Shown piece by piece: positions 47,745 to 56,431 of a stretch of 64,000 nt of DNA (position 1 is the stretch's first letter; each line of letters begins with the position of its first letter). The position numbers and the translations under genes were made by a program. The notes under the pieces are model-generated. The model was given only the letters and a program-made list of their open reading frames with translations. It made no database searches and had not been told where the DNA came from. The DNA is from Cohnella sp. AR92 (GTDB lineage: Bacteria > Bacillota > Bacilli > Paenibacillales > Paenibacillaceae), in NCBI RefSeq assembly GCF_003990975.1, contig NZ_RZJR01000003.1, forward strand, positions 1-64,000. The letters are read 5' to 3'.

Positions 47745-47780
47745 CGGCGAAATCGAATATTTCAAAATGGGGGAAAAACG

Positions 47781-49451
47781 ATGAGCAAAAAGAGAATCGC
47801 TTCCGGAATCATGGCGTTGTGCGTCGGCTTGACCGCGCTAACGGCGTGTTCCAACAATAACAACAATTCGAACGCGAGCGGCAGCCCTAGCGACTCGGCG
47901 CCGCCCGCAAGCAATACGGCAAGCAATTCGCCTTCGGAAAGCGCCTCTTCCGGCAAATTCCCTGATTATTCGAAGGGCTTCCCGGAGAAGGTCAACCTTG
48001 AGATTCCGGTCTACGAGCGCGCGTTCGAAGGCTGGAACGTCACGGACAACTACTATACTCGCTGGATTCAGAAGGAGTTCGGCGACAAGTACAACGTGAA
48101 CGTCAAGTTCGTCCCGATCACTCGAACGAGTGAGATACAGGATTATGAACAGCTGCTGGCATCCCATAAGGCTCCGGACATCATTTTCCACTACGACATG
48201 CCTCAAGCGCTGGCCTACTACGGCGAAGACGTCATGCAGGAGCTGAATTACGACGAGATCGCCAACTATGCGCCTACCTATTGGAAGAACATGAGCGCGA
48301 CGATCGAGAAGTACGGCTCCGTCGACGGCAAGAAGGTGTTCTTCTTCGCGGCCCGTCCGGCCGCGGACAACTTCACGACGCTGATTCGCAAAGACTGGGT
48401 GGAGAAAGTCGGCATGAAGGTGGAAGACCTGACCTCCCTGGAGAAGTATAACGATATGCTTGCGAAGTGGAAGGCGGCGGGGCTGGGCGTTGCCGGCGGA
48501 ACCCTCCTGCAGAATAACTATAACTTTAACTACGCGTTCCGGGAGTGGCCGGTCGATGCGAAGGAGCGGGCGCTGTATTCCGATCTGGGCGTTGCCGACC
48601 TGACGACCAAGTGGACGGAAGACTATCTCCGCAACCTCAACTATCAGTACAATAACGGCTTGCTGGACAAGGAATTCTACCTGCGCAACGACGATGCGAA
48701 GACCAAGGCGGAATTCGTGGCCGGCAAGACCGGCACTTACGCTCTCTACCTGGCTAGCAACACGGATGTTCTGACCTCGACTCTGGCGAACAACGCGAAT
48801 GCTCAATTCGCCATCCTTCCTCCGGAAGCCCAGGTTCCGGAAGGCAAGAAGCCGCAAGGCCGCGGCTACTGGCCGTTCGGCTTCATCATGGGCATCAACT
48901 ATGAATCGACTCCGGAAGAGCGCGCCGCCGTATGGATGTACCTGGAATGGATGAGCCAGCCGGCTAACCTGTTCTTCCTGCAGAACGGCGTCGAAGGCCA
49001 GAACTATACGCTCGATTCCGAAGGCATCCCGGTCAAGGCCGCCGATTACGCCGGCGAATCCAAGCTGTCCAACAACAACAACAAGGACTATTGGGCTCTC
49101 GTCACGGAGATGGCGCAATTCGACACTCCGGAGAAGACCCGCACGGCGTACCTCCGCAACTGGTCGCCTCCAGGCTACGAGTCGTTGGCCGAGGACATCT
49201 ACAAGTACTATCAGGACACGGCGGAATACCGGACGCCGGACGCGCTGTTCAGCGTCGTGCTCGATTCGGTCAACGAATACAAGGCCGATCTGAACTCCCT
49301 GTTCCAAGAGCTGTACGTCAAGTGCGTGCTCGCGCCGACGGCTGACTTCGACAAAACGTACGAAGCCGCCAAGAAGACGTATCTGGATGCCGGCTATCAG
49401 GATATTCTCGACGAGAAGCAGAAGGCGATCGACGCCGGCAAATTCAGCTAA
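47781..49451 (+). CDS. Extracellular sugar-binding lipoprotein of the first importer
   Basis: 556 residues, ATG start after GGGGGAAAAACG. Lipobox LTAC (C23) followed by an Asn/Ser-rich linker. Size and pattern match LplA/YtcQ-type solute-binding proteins of about 550 residues, which bind longer oligosaccharides. Together with the two permeases it should take up unsaturated rhamnogalacturonan fragments for the GH105 enzyme encoded next; the substrate is inferred from context. Confidence 0.92.
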   Translation: MSKKRIASGIMALCVGLTALTACSNNNNNSNASGSPSDSAPPASNTASNSPSESASSGKFPDYSKGFPEKVNLEIPVYERAFEGWNVTDNYYTRWIQKEFGDKYNVNVKFVPITRTSEIQDYEQLLASHKAPDIIFHYDMPQALAYYGEDVMQELNYDEIANYAPTYWKNMSATIEKYGSVDGKKVFFFAARPAADNFTTLIRKDWVEKVGMKVEDLTSLEKYNDMLAKWKAAGLGVAGGTLLQNNYNFNYAFREWPVDAKERALYSDLGVADLTTKWTEDYLRNLNYQYNNGLLDKEFYLRNDDAKTKAEFVAGKTGTYALYLASNTDVLTSTLANNANAQFAILPPEAQVPEGKKPQGRGYWPFGFIMGINYESTPEERAAVWMYLEWMSQPANLFFLQNGVEGQNYTLDSEGIPVKAADYAGESKLSNNNNKDYWALVTEMAQFDTPEKTRTAYLRNWSPPGYESLAEDIYKYYQDTAEYRTPDALFSVVLDSVNEYKADLNSLFQELYVKCVLAPTADFDKTYEAAKKTYLDAGYQDILDEKQKAIDAGKFS

Positions 49452-49476
49452 TCGGCAACCGAAGGCCAAAGCATCG

Positions 49477-49502
49477 GAGCCCCTGCGAATCCGCAGGGGC
49501 TC
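49477..49502 (+). other. Hairpin between binding protein and GH105 genes
   Basis: GAGCCCCTGCG-AATC-CGCAGGGGCTC without a T-run, 26 bases after the stop codon. Such hairpins often protect the highly expressed binding-protein mRNA and lower expression of the following gene. Confidence 0.7.
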
Positions 49503-49524
49503 TGGATCTAAAGGAGTGGACAAC

Positions 49525-50565
49525 TTGAAGCTGAACGCATCTCCTGCCGAGTTGAAGCAAACGATCGATCGCGTCGTTGCGTACACCTTCGGCATGGACC
49601 TGACCTGGGACTGGCCGGGCGGAGTCGCCTTCTACGGCGTCAGCCGGGCTTTCGAGGCGACCGGCGAGCCGGCTTACCTGGAACGTATGGCCGCGTGGGT
49701 AGAAGAGTATATCGAAGCCGGGCTTCCGGGCTGGACGGTGAACGCCTGCGCGATGGGGCACATGCTGCTCACCCTCTACGAACAGACGAAGGAGCAGAAA
49801 TACCTCGATATCCTCCTGAGCAAGGTGGATTATCTGGAGAATCGAGCGCTGCGATTCGGGGATCGGGTGCTCCAGCATACGGTGTCTTCCAAGAACGATT
49901 TTCCCGAGCAATGCTGGGCCGATACGCTGTTCATGGCCGCTTACTTCATGCTGCGAGTCGGCGTGACGTTAGGAGAGAAGCGCCTTGTCGACGATGCGCT
50001 GCATCAGTTCTACTGGCACATTCATTATTTGCAGGACGAGAATACGGGGCTGTGGTATCACGGCTATAACCATATCCAGAAGGATCACATGTCCGGCATG
50101 TACTGGGCACGCGCGAACGCTTGGGCGGCCTACACGATGTCGCGCGCGGCGAAGGGCTTGCCGGAAGGCTATCTGTATCCTCCGATGATGCACATCTGGA
50201 GCTCCTTGAGGGATCAATTAGCGGCGATCAAACGGCTGCAGCACGAAGACGGACTCTGGGGAACCGTGCTTGACTACCCGGAAGCGTACGGCGAAGTGTC
50301 GGCTACCGCCGGCATCGCCTCCGCGATGGTCGTGCAGGGGAATCCGCTTCATGCGAAGTACGTGCAGAAGGCGCTCGGCGGCCTTCGGGCCAATATCGCG
50401 GACAACGGCCGGGTGCTGGGCGTGTCCGGAGGAACCGCCGTCATGAAGGACATCGCGGGCTACCTCGGCATCGACAGGAAATGGGCGCAAGGCTGGGGAC
50501 AAGGGCTGGCTCTTGCTTTCCTTACGGCTGTCTTGGAGAGTGTCGAGGCTCGCGAGGGAGATTAG
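49525..50565 (+). CDS. GH105 unsaturated rhamnogalacturonyl hydrolase (YesR/YteR family), copy 1
   Basis: 346 residues, TTG start after AAGGAGTGGACAAC; the longer reading upstream crosses the hairpin and is rejected. Alpha/alpha-barrel enzyme with the general acid Asp in CWADTLFMAAYF (D133) and aromatic substrate-site patterns WYHGYNH and MYWARANAW. No signal peptide: it acts in the cytoplasm, removing the unsaturated galacturonyl residue left by the lyase. Last gene of the importer operon. Confidence 0.92.
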   Translation: MKLNASPAELKQTIDRVVAYTFGMDLTWDWPGGVAFYGVSRAFEATGEPAYLERMAAWVEEYIEAGLPGWTVNACAMGHMLLTLYEQTKEQKYLDILLSKVDYLENRALRFGDRVLQHTVSSKNDFPEQCWADTLFMAAYFMLRVGVTLGEKRLVDDALHQFYWHIHYLQDENTGLWYHGYNHIQKDHMSGMYWARANAWAAYTMSRAAKGLPEGYLYPPMMHIWSSLRDQLAAIKRLQHEDGLWGTVLDYPEAYGEVSATAGIASAMVVQGNPLHAKYVQKALGGLRANIADNGRVLGVSGGTAVMKDIAGYLGIDRKWAQGWGQGLALAFLTAVLESVEAREGD

Positions 50566-50642
50566 GCGACCTAACAGAGAATAATCGGAATGGTGACCGC
50601 CGCGAATACAGCGGCTTTGCAAGGTTTTCCGAACTTAGGCGG

Positions 50643-50691
50643 CCTCTCCCACTCGCTCAGGAAACCTATTGTCCTGAGCGAGTGGGAGAGG
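50643..50691. repeat. 20-bp perfect inverted repeat
   Basis: CCTCTCCCACTCGCTCAGGA (50643-50662) is exactly complementary to TCCTGAGCGAGTGGGAGAGG (50672-50691), loop 9 bases. It is unusually long and perfect, has no T-run, and lies between the convergent GH105 genes. Confidence 0.85.
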
Positions 50692-50733
50692 AGCAGTAAG
50701 GAGACGGAGATACCCATAAACGCATGCGAACAA

Positions 50734-50762
50734 AGCGACCCGGAGCGGGTCGCTCTTGCTTT
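50734..50762 (+). terminator. Terminator of the importer-GH105 operon
   Basis: AGCGACCC-GGA-GCGGGTCGCT followed by CTTGCTTT. Confidence 0.7.
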
Positions 50763-50763
50763 A

Positions 50764-50800
50764 GCCGATTAAGCGGATTGCCGCTTCTTCTTTAATCGGC
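50764..50800 (-). terminator. Possible terminator of the minus-strand GH105 gene
   Basis: GCCGATTAA...TTAATCGGC with an inner AAGCGG/CCGCTT stem. The stop codon of the gene lies in one arm; no clear U-tract. Confidence 0.5.
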
Positions 50801-51895
50801 CCGCTTAGCCAAGCTCATCTCGACGCACATCAGAATAAAGGCGCCGACGCCATGCAGGTCGTTCTCGCTTGTCGGACGCGCGATGTAATGGGCGTAGTCG
50901 CCGATGCCGGTGCCGATGCAGATCTGCCCGATGACGACGTAGCCGTTCTCGTCGAACTTAAGCGTATCGATAACGCCTTGGTATCCCTTCCAAGCGACAT
51001 TCATATACTCGGGATCGAGATAGCCGAAGCGAACGGCCTTGGCGATGGCGTGAACGTACAGAGCGGTACAGGAATTCTCGAGCCAGTTGCCCGGACGGTC
51101 TCCCTTGTCGACGACCTGATACCACAAGCCGGTCGCCTCGTCCTGGAATTTCGGCAGCGCCGCCAGCAAGTTTTGCAGAATCTCGACCAGCTTGGCTTTG
51201 TCAGGATGGTCGCCCGGCATATACTCGAACATCTCGAGCAAGGCGACCGGATACCATCCGATCGCGCGGCCCCAGAATTCGGGAGCGAGACCGGAAGCCG
51301 GGTCCGCCCACGCCGCTTCGCGAGTCTCGTCCCACCCGTGATACAAGAGGCCGGTAACCGGATCCTTCGTGCGCTTCTCCATCAGGATCGCTTGGAACGC
51401 CATCCGATCGAAATAATCGCTCTCTCCGAACGTCTTGCCATACATGACGGCGATCGGCCCGGCCATGTACAGCCCGTCCAGCCACATCTGATTCGGATAG
51501 CGCCCTTTGTGCCAGATGCCTCCCGACGGGTTGGTCGGCCACGACTTGAGCAGCGGAACCAAGGTATGCAGAGCTTGGCGATACCGTTCGTCTCCCGTCT
51601 GCTCGTACAGGTTGAAGAGCAGGACGCCCGGCTGGATATCGTCCAACTCGTCGGGATTATACTTCTTGATGCGGCCGTCCGGCTCAATCTGGCTGTCCAC
51701 CCAACGTTTGATGTACTCGTAATAGCTGCTTTTCCCCGTCAGCCGCCAGGTCTTCTCCATCCCGGACAGGAAGACTCCCTGGTGGTAGTGGAACCGGTCC
51801 GGCGGAAGCTGCTCCGGCTCGAACTTCGCCATAAGCGCCTCGCAAGCTTTTTCCGCCCATTCTATCGGAGTTAGGGTTGTCGTTGATCGATTCAT
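50792..51895 (-). CDS. GH105 unsaturated rhamnogalacturonyl hydrolase, copy 2 (YteR-like)
   Basis: 367 residues, ATG start with AAGGAGGCACACT upstream. The length fits B. subtilis YteR (about 373). The general acid is D140 in QMWLDGLYMAGP; WGRAIGWYPVALLEM is also family-typical. Cytoplasmic. It differs strongly from the first GH105, so the two probably prefer different oligosaccharides. Divergent from the AraC gene at 52046, which may regulate it. Confidence 0.93.
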   Translation of the reverse strand: MNRSTTTLTPIEWAEKACEALMAKFEPEQLPPDRFHYHQGVFLSGMEKTWRLTGKSSYYEYIKRWVDSQIEPDGRIKKYNPDELDDIQPGVLLFNLYEQTGDERYRQALHTLVPLLKSWPTNPSGGIWHKGRYPNQMWLDGLYMAGPIAVMYGKTFGESDYFDRMAFQAILMEKRTKDPVTGLLYHGWDETREAAWADPASGLAPEFWGRAIGWYPVALLEMFEYMPGDHPDKAKLVEILQNLLAALPKFQDEATGLWYQVVDKGDRPGNWLENSCTALYVHAIAKAVRFGYLDPEYMNVAWKGYQGVIDTLKFDENGYVVIGQICIGTGIGDYAHYIARPTSENDLHGVGAFILMCVEMSLAKRAD

Positions 51896-51985
51896 CGCAA
51901 GTGTGCCTCCTTCTAAATGATTAACCTTATCTTAGCATCGGAGAATGTACATTTTGTGCAGGTTTAACGGAAAACCTCTTATATC

Positions 51986-52013
51986 TTGCGGCAATCATGA
52001 GGAGGCGTATAAT
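51986..52013 (+). promoter_or_regulatory. Promoter of the AraC regulator gene
   Basis: -35 TTGCGG (51986-51991), 16-base spacer, -10 TATAAT (52008-52013), about 33 bases before the GTG start. Confidence 0.6.
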
Positions 52014-52045
52014 AGAAAAATAGAGTCGGAGAGGGGGGACGGCGG

Positions 52046-52888
52046 GTGGAGGATCTGCGTTACGAGAACGAGGAGGGGACCTTCTCGGTCTCCTATCGGA
52101 AGGCGCTCAGCCATCATATGGCGACAAGCCATTTTCACAGCACGTATGAGATCTTCTACCTGATGTCCGGCCAGAGGGAGTTCTTCTTGAAGGATCGGAC
52201 GCTTGTGGCTAGAGAAGGCGACGTCATCCTCATCTCGCCGAACGTCCTGCATCGAACGACGAATGCGGAGAAGCCGAAGCATGAGCGGCTTGTCCTTAAC
52301 CTCCATAAGAGCTGCATGACGTTGGGACAGGGAGCCGTCTCGCACGTTCTTCTTCCGATGCTGGACCGGGAATACGTAATTGTGAGAAGCGCTTTGCAGG
52401 ATCGGATTGCGATCGAAGCGCTTGCCCAGTCGATTATTCGCGAGACGCACGAGAGAAGGCCGGGCTTCGAGGTGTATGCTCAGACGCTGGCAATGCAGCT
52501 GCTTATCGTCTGCTGCAGGCAAATCGAGCAGAACCGAATGGAGAAGCTGGAGGCCCCTAGCCCGATGCATGAGCGCATCTCGGAGATTGTCCGTTACATC
52601 AACGACCATTACGCGGAGGAGCTCTCGCTTACGATTCTAGCGGATCAATTCTATCTCAGTCCCTATTACTTGAGCCGCTTCTTCAAGGAAGCGACGGGCT
52701 TTACTTTCGTAGAATACTTGAACAGCGTCCGGGTCAAGGAAGCGAAGAAGCTGCTGGAACACTCCTCGATGAAGGCGAACCTGATCGCCAGAAAAGTAGG
52801 ATTCGGCAGCGTGACGCACTTCGGCCGGGTGTTCAAGTCGGTGACGGGGCACGCGCCTCTGTATTATCGCAGAGGGAAGAAAGATTAG
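52046..52888 (+). CDS. AraC-family regulator with cupin sensor (pectin locus)
   Basis: 280 residues, GTG start after GAGGGGGGACGGCGG. N-terminal cupin (HFHSTYEIFYLMSGQREFFLKDRTLVAREGDVILISP), C-terminal AraC HTH pair (about 180-278, LADQFYLSPYYLSRFFKEATG). Divergent from GH105 copy 2 with a 150-base shared control region. It probably senses an unsaturated or rhamnose-containing sugar; inference from place. Confidence 0.9.
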   Translation: MEDLRYENEEGTFSVSYRKALSHHMATSHFHSTYEIFYLMSGQREFFLKDRTLVAREGDVILISPNVLHRTTNAEKPKHERLVLNLHKSCMTLGQGAVSHVLLPMLDREYVIVRSALQDRIAIEALAQSIIRETHERRPGFEVYAQTLAMQLLIVCCRQIEQNRMEKLEAPSPMHERISEIVRYINDHYAEELSLTILADQFYLSPYYLSRFFKEATGFTFVEYLNSVRVKEAKKLLEHSSMKANLIARKVGFGSVTHFGRVFKSVTGHAPLYYRRGKKD

Positions 52889-52898
52889 GCACGGATAA

Positions 52899-52937
52899 TA
52901 AAATCCCCAACGGCCAGCGGCCGTTGGGGATTTCCTG
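52899..52937. terminator. Bidirectional terminator between AraC and TetR genes
   Basis: AAATCCCCAACGGCC-AGC-GGCCGTTGGGGATTT with A- and T-rich flanks. Confidence 0.88.
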
Positions 52938-52938
52938 T

Positions 52939-53577
52939 TTAACTCTGCATTGTTCGCCGAACAAGAGGCAGGAAGAGGTCGTCGACAATCTCCCGGATGG
53001 CCTCATCGGTCAGAGGAGTGCGAGTCGTCAACAGCTCGTACCGCACCAGATCGACGGGCAAGCCGATCACGCGTTGCGGCAGCTTGCCAAGCTCGACTTC
53101 TCCGCGTTGGTCCGCCTGCCGCAGAATATTCCTTATCGAATTGACGAGAATGTCATCCGGTCGCGGAGGCAGAGTCATCTTGGAGAGCAGCTCGTCCCCG
53201 TGAATATCGACCATCAAGCCTTTAATCGTCTCAACGCCGATCATCTGCATGGGCTTGATCAAACCGTGCAGCAAGGCAAGCACATCCTCGCGAAGATCTC
53301 CCGTATCCGGCGATTCGATCGCAGGCTTGGGCCCGAACTTCTTCAGAGCGGCAATGATCAGCTTGGCCTTATTGGGCCAACGGCGATAGACAGCCGTCTT
53401 GTTCGTCTGCGCGCGAGCGGCGACAGCCTCCATTGTCATCTTGGAGTAACCCGTCTCCTGCAGTTCCTCCCAAGCGGCTCGAAGGATGGCATTCTCCAGA
53501 ACGTCGCCCCGACGGCGACTGCCGCCCGGTTGGCCCTCCTCGTTTGCATTCGGCCTCTTTTGTTTATTTTCCGCCAT
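52939..53577 (-). CDS. TetR-family repressor
   Basis: 212 residues from ATG 53577; the reading upstream crosses the divergent promoter and is rejected. N-terminal HTH (VLENAILRAAWEELQETGYSKMTMEAVAARAQTNKTAVYRRW is the expected TetR layout, shown here by QTNKTAVYRRWPNKAKLI), then a helical ligand domain of the TetR_C type. Divergent from the MFS pump; the 20-bp palindrome GGTACGGTACGTACCGTACC between them is its likely operator. Ligand unknown, probably the pumped drug. Confidence 0.92.
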   Translation of the reverse strand: MAENKQKRPNANEEGQPGGSRRRGDVLENAILRAAWEELQETGYSKMTMEAVAARAQTNKTAVYRRWPNKAKLIIAALKKFGPKPAIESPDTGDLREDVLALLHGLIKPMQMIGVETIKGLMVDIHGDELLSKMTLPPRPDDILVNSIRNILRQADQRGEVELGKLPQRVIGLPVDLVRYELLTTRTPLTDEAIREIVDDLFLPLVRRTMQS

Positions 53578-53673
53578 ATCTCGATTCCATCTCCCGATGT
53601 CGTCTTTATGCCTTACATCCTTAAAAAGATTATATTGCATTTTCGCAAAAATTCGAATAAGGTATTCATATAA

Positions 53674-53693
53674 GGTACGGTACGTACCGTACC
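53674..53693. promoter_or_regulatory. TetR operator palindrome
   Basis: GGTACGGTACGTACCGTACC, perfect 20-bp dyad directly after the -10-like TATAAG (53669-53674) and before the MFS start. Bound repressor would block both divergent units. Confidence 0.8.
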
Positions 53694-53721
53694 CTAAATG
53701 AATAGCGAGAGGTGTATTCCG

Positions 53722-55152
53722 ATGGCGATGAGCCAAACAGAGGTCGTAAAGCCTCCAAAAGAAAAAATAGACCGTCAAATTCTGAAGGTCGCTCTTATTC
53801 TCGTATTCGGGGCTATCGCATCCCAGTTGGATTCGACGATGGTCAACGTGGCTATCGACCAATTGGCGGCCGACCTGCACAGCACGGTCGCGGCGATCCA
53901 ATGGGTCGTAACGGGCTATGTCCTGACGATGGGTCTGGCCGTTCCGATATCGGGATGGGCCATCCAACGTTTCGGCGGGAAAAGGGTGTACCTATTCTCG
54001 CTCGTCATTTTCCTGGTGTCATCCATCTTGTGCTCGCTAGCGTGGAATACCGGCAGCCTGATCGGCTTTCGGCTTCTGCAGGGGATAGGCGCGGGATTAT
54101 TGGTTCCGACGATGCAGAATGTTCTCGTTCAATCGGCAGGAGGGCGCAACCTTGGCCGGCTGATCGCGATCATCAGCATTCCCGCGCTGCTTGGCCCGAT
54201 TCTCGGACCCGTGATCGGCGGCCTTATCATGGACAATCTCAGCTGGCGCTGGATTTTCTACGTGAATATTCCGATCATGCTCATCGCCCTATGGCTGGGC
54301 TTGCGGCATATTCCGTCCGACGAGGGATCCGGCAGCAAGCCTGCGCTGGACATGACCGGCTTGCTATTGTTGTCACCTGCTTTCGCGGCGCTTATTTACG
54401 GGATCTCGGAGATCAGCTCCCATGGCGGGCTGAACAACGTGGGAGTTTGGCTTCCTCTAGCGTCGGGAATCGCGCTTATGGCTGCCTATGCGATATACGC
54501 GCTGCGCACAAGCAAAATGCCGTTAGTGGACCTTCATTTGTTTGCATCCCGGCATTTTCTAGCTTCGAATGTGACGCTCTTCCTGTCGGGGATGGTGATG
54601 AATGGTGCTTTGCTGCTCCTACCCTTGTATTATCAACAGGTTCGGGGTGAAGGCGTGCTGGAGACCGGGCTTCTATTGATCCCGCAAGGGGTTGGGATGC
54701 TGCTTACGCGAGCCTGGATCGGGAAGCTCTCCGATCGGATGGGAGCCAGGAACATCGTGTTGATCAGCCTGTTGGTTACGCTCGTCGGTACGATTCCGTT
54801 CGCTTTGGCAGAAACGGATACGAATCACATCTTGCTGGCAGCGGCACAGTTGGTGAGGGGAGCGGCTCTTAACGGAATTCTGATTCCGATCATGGTGTCC
54901 GCGTACGAAGGATTAAACAAGGAGCAGATTCCTCACGCCAGCATCTCGACCCGCATCTTCCAGACGATCGGCGGCGCGTTCGGCTCCGCCATCTTGGCAA
55001 CGGTGATCGGCCATCAGATGACCAACCGGATGGGCGTAAATCTCCAAACGATCTCCGATGCCTACCAGGTTGCCTTCTGGTGGTCGGCTGGCTTCACGGC
55101 GGCTTCGTTTATTCCGGCTCTGCTGTTGTCCAATAAGCCGAAAGGTAAATAG
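53722..55152 (+). CDS. MFS drug efflux transporter, DHA2 (14-TM) family
   Basis: 476 residues from ATG 53722, 7 bases after GAGAGGTG; an ATG at 53698 lacks a site and sits at the operator. Motifs: LDSTMVNVAIDQLAADL (DHA2 motif D1), WAIQRFGGKRVYLFS (motif A), RLLQGIGAGLLVPTMQ (motif B), and GPILGPVIGGLI (motif C, antiporters). Likely exports a toxic compound in exchange for protons, controlled by the divergent TetR. Unrelated to pectin use. Confidence 0.93.
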   Translation: MAMSQTEVVKPPKEKIDRQILKVALILVFGAIASQLDSTMVNVAIDQLAADLHSTVAAIQWVVTGYVLTMGLAVPISGWAIQRFGGKRVYLFSLVIFLVSSILCSLAWNTGSLIGFRLLQGIGAGLLVPTMQNVLVQSAGGRNLGRLIAIISIPALLGPILGPVIGGLIMDNLSWRWIFYVNIPIMLIALWLGLRHIPSDEGSGSKPALDMTGLLLLSPAFAALIYGISEISSHGGLNNVGVWLPLASGIALMAAYAIYALRTSKMPLVDLHLFASRHFLASNVTLFLSGMVMNGALLLLPLYYQQVRGEGVLETGLLLIPQGVGMLLTRAWIGKLSDRMGARNIVLISLLVTLVGTIPFALAETDTNHILLAAAQLVRGAALNGILIPIMVSAYEGLNKEQIPHASISTRIFQTIGGAFGSAILATVIGHQMTNRMGVNLQTISDAYQVAFWWSAGFTAASFIPALLLSNKPKGK

Positions 55153-55159
55153 ACGCGAA

Positions 55160-55187
55160 TACCCCCGCCGATGGCGGGGGTTCTTCT
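55160..55187 (+). terminator. Terminator after the MFS gene
   Basis: ACCCCCGCC-GAT-GGCGGGGGT followed by TCTTCTCT. Confidence 0.82.
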
Positions 55188-55203
55188 CTATATAGCAATG
55201 TTA

Positions 55204-56193
55204 TTAACCCTTATTCGGATAAGGATCGATCGTGCGGATGGTGCCGTCCTCTTCGTAGAAGAGCTCCGTAAATTTAACGCTTCTCTTGTTATCGGCGCCG
55301 CCGGACAGGGAGCTGTCGTGGTAGAACAGGTACCACTTGTCCTGATATTGAACGATGGAATGATGGGTCGTCCAGCCGATGACCGGAGTCAGGATCGTAC
55401 CCTTGTATTCGTAAGGACCGAGCGGATTGCGGCTCACGGCATAGACGATGCGATGCGTGGATCCGGTCGAATAAGACAAATAATAAAGATCGTTATGCTT
55501 GTGAACCCACGGGCCTTCGAAGTAGCGTCTCTCCTCGTCGCCTGCGGTGATCGGATGACCGTTCTCGTCCAGAATGGAGATCTCGAGCGCCTCGCCCTTG
55601 AAGCCGAGCATGTCGTCGGTCAGTTCGGCGACGCGCGGCCCGAGAGCAGGCTCCGTCGGAGCGGGACCTTCCGCATCGGCGACGAATTCGCCGGTTTGCC
55701 ATTTCTCTAACTGGCCGCCCCAGAGGCCGCCGAAGAATACGTAGGACTTGCCGTCATCGTCGCACAGGACGGCCGGGTCGATGCTGAAGCTGCCCGGGAT
55801 ATAATTCGGTTCCGGCTTGAACGGACCGGCCGGCGTATCCGAGACGGCGACGCCCAACCGGAAGATGCCGTCATGGTCGCGAGCGGGGAAGAACAGGTAG
55901 TACTTGCCGTTCTTGTAGGCGGCATCGGGAGCCCAGAGCTGCTGGCTAGCCCAAGGAATGTCGCGGAGATGAAGCGCCTCGCCGTGATCTTCGCATTCCG
56001 TGAGGTCCTCGTTCAGCGACAGGATGTGATAATCCTCCATGTCGTACTGGTCGCCGTTGTCGTTCGACTCCTTCACATGGTCAAGGTCATGGGATGGGTA
56101 GACATAAAGCTTGCCTTCGAATACGTGAGCGGAAGGATCCGCGGTATAAATATGGGTGACGAGCGGCTCGTTCTGTTTGATTGGATTAGACAA
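55204..56193 (-). CDS. GH43 glycoside hydrolase (arabinofuranosidase/xylosidase-like)
   Basis: 329 residues, TTG start 7 bases after AGGAGGT. Five-bladed propeller with the family's three acids: D19 (YTADPSAHVF), D139 (SFSIDPAVLCDDDG) and E226 (YFEGPWVHK). No signal peptide, so it acts in the cytoplasm on imported arabino- or xylo-oligosaccharides, such as side chains of rhamnogalacturonan-I. The exact substrate cannot be told. A cre-like box lies 36 bases upstream. Confidence 0.9.
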   Translation of the reverse strand: MSNPIKQNEPLVTHIYTADPSAHVFEGKLYVYPSHDLDHVKESNDNGDQYDMEDYHILSLNEDLTECEDHGEALHLRDIPWASQQLWAPDAAYKNGKYYLFFPARDHDGIFRLGVAVSDTPAGPFKPEPNYIPGSFSIDPAVLCDDDGKSYVFFGGLWGGQLEKWQTGEFVADAEGPAPTEPALGPRVAELTDDMLGFKGEALEISILDENGHPITAGDEERRYFEGPWVHKHNDLYYLSYSTGSTHRIVYAVSRNPLGPYEYKGTILTPVIGWTTHHSIVQYQDKWYLFYHDSSLSGGADNKRSVKFTELFYEEDGTIRTIDPYPNKG

Positions 56194-56228
56194 GCAGACA
56201 ACCTCCTAAATGTGCTATGCGCATGAGC

Positions 56229-56242
56229 TGTAAGCGCTATCT
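56229..56242. promoter_or_regulatory. cre-like box before the GH43 gene
   Basis: TGTAAGCGCTATCT, 36 bases upstream of the minus-strand GH43 start; the closest of the four boxes to the CcpA consensus. Confidence 0.6.
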
Positions 56243-56431
56243 TTACTAAACGCAATAATCTTACCAGATTTCCACCTCTTTGCCACCCCAACTTTATTGT
56301 GTTTTTCACCCATAAATTTTAGATAATGCACGCTGAGGGCGATGGAGAAGGAACGGCTGTCCGTAACCTACCCATTTATGATAAAGTAAACGGGAATTGA
56401 ACTCTTTATTCGAAACAGGTGACAGATAGCA

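Noticed and set aside
47838-49595. Minus-strand reading frame of 585 codons opposite the binding-protein gene
   Set aside because: Antisense shadow of a gene with lipobox and operon context.
53578-53967. N-terminal extension of the TetR protein
   Set aside because: It would run through the divergent promoter and operator; the HTH begins soon after the ATG at 53577.
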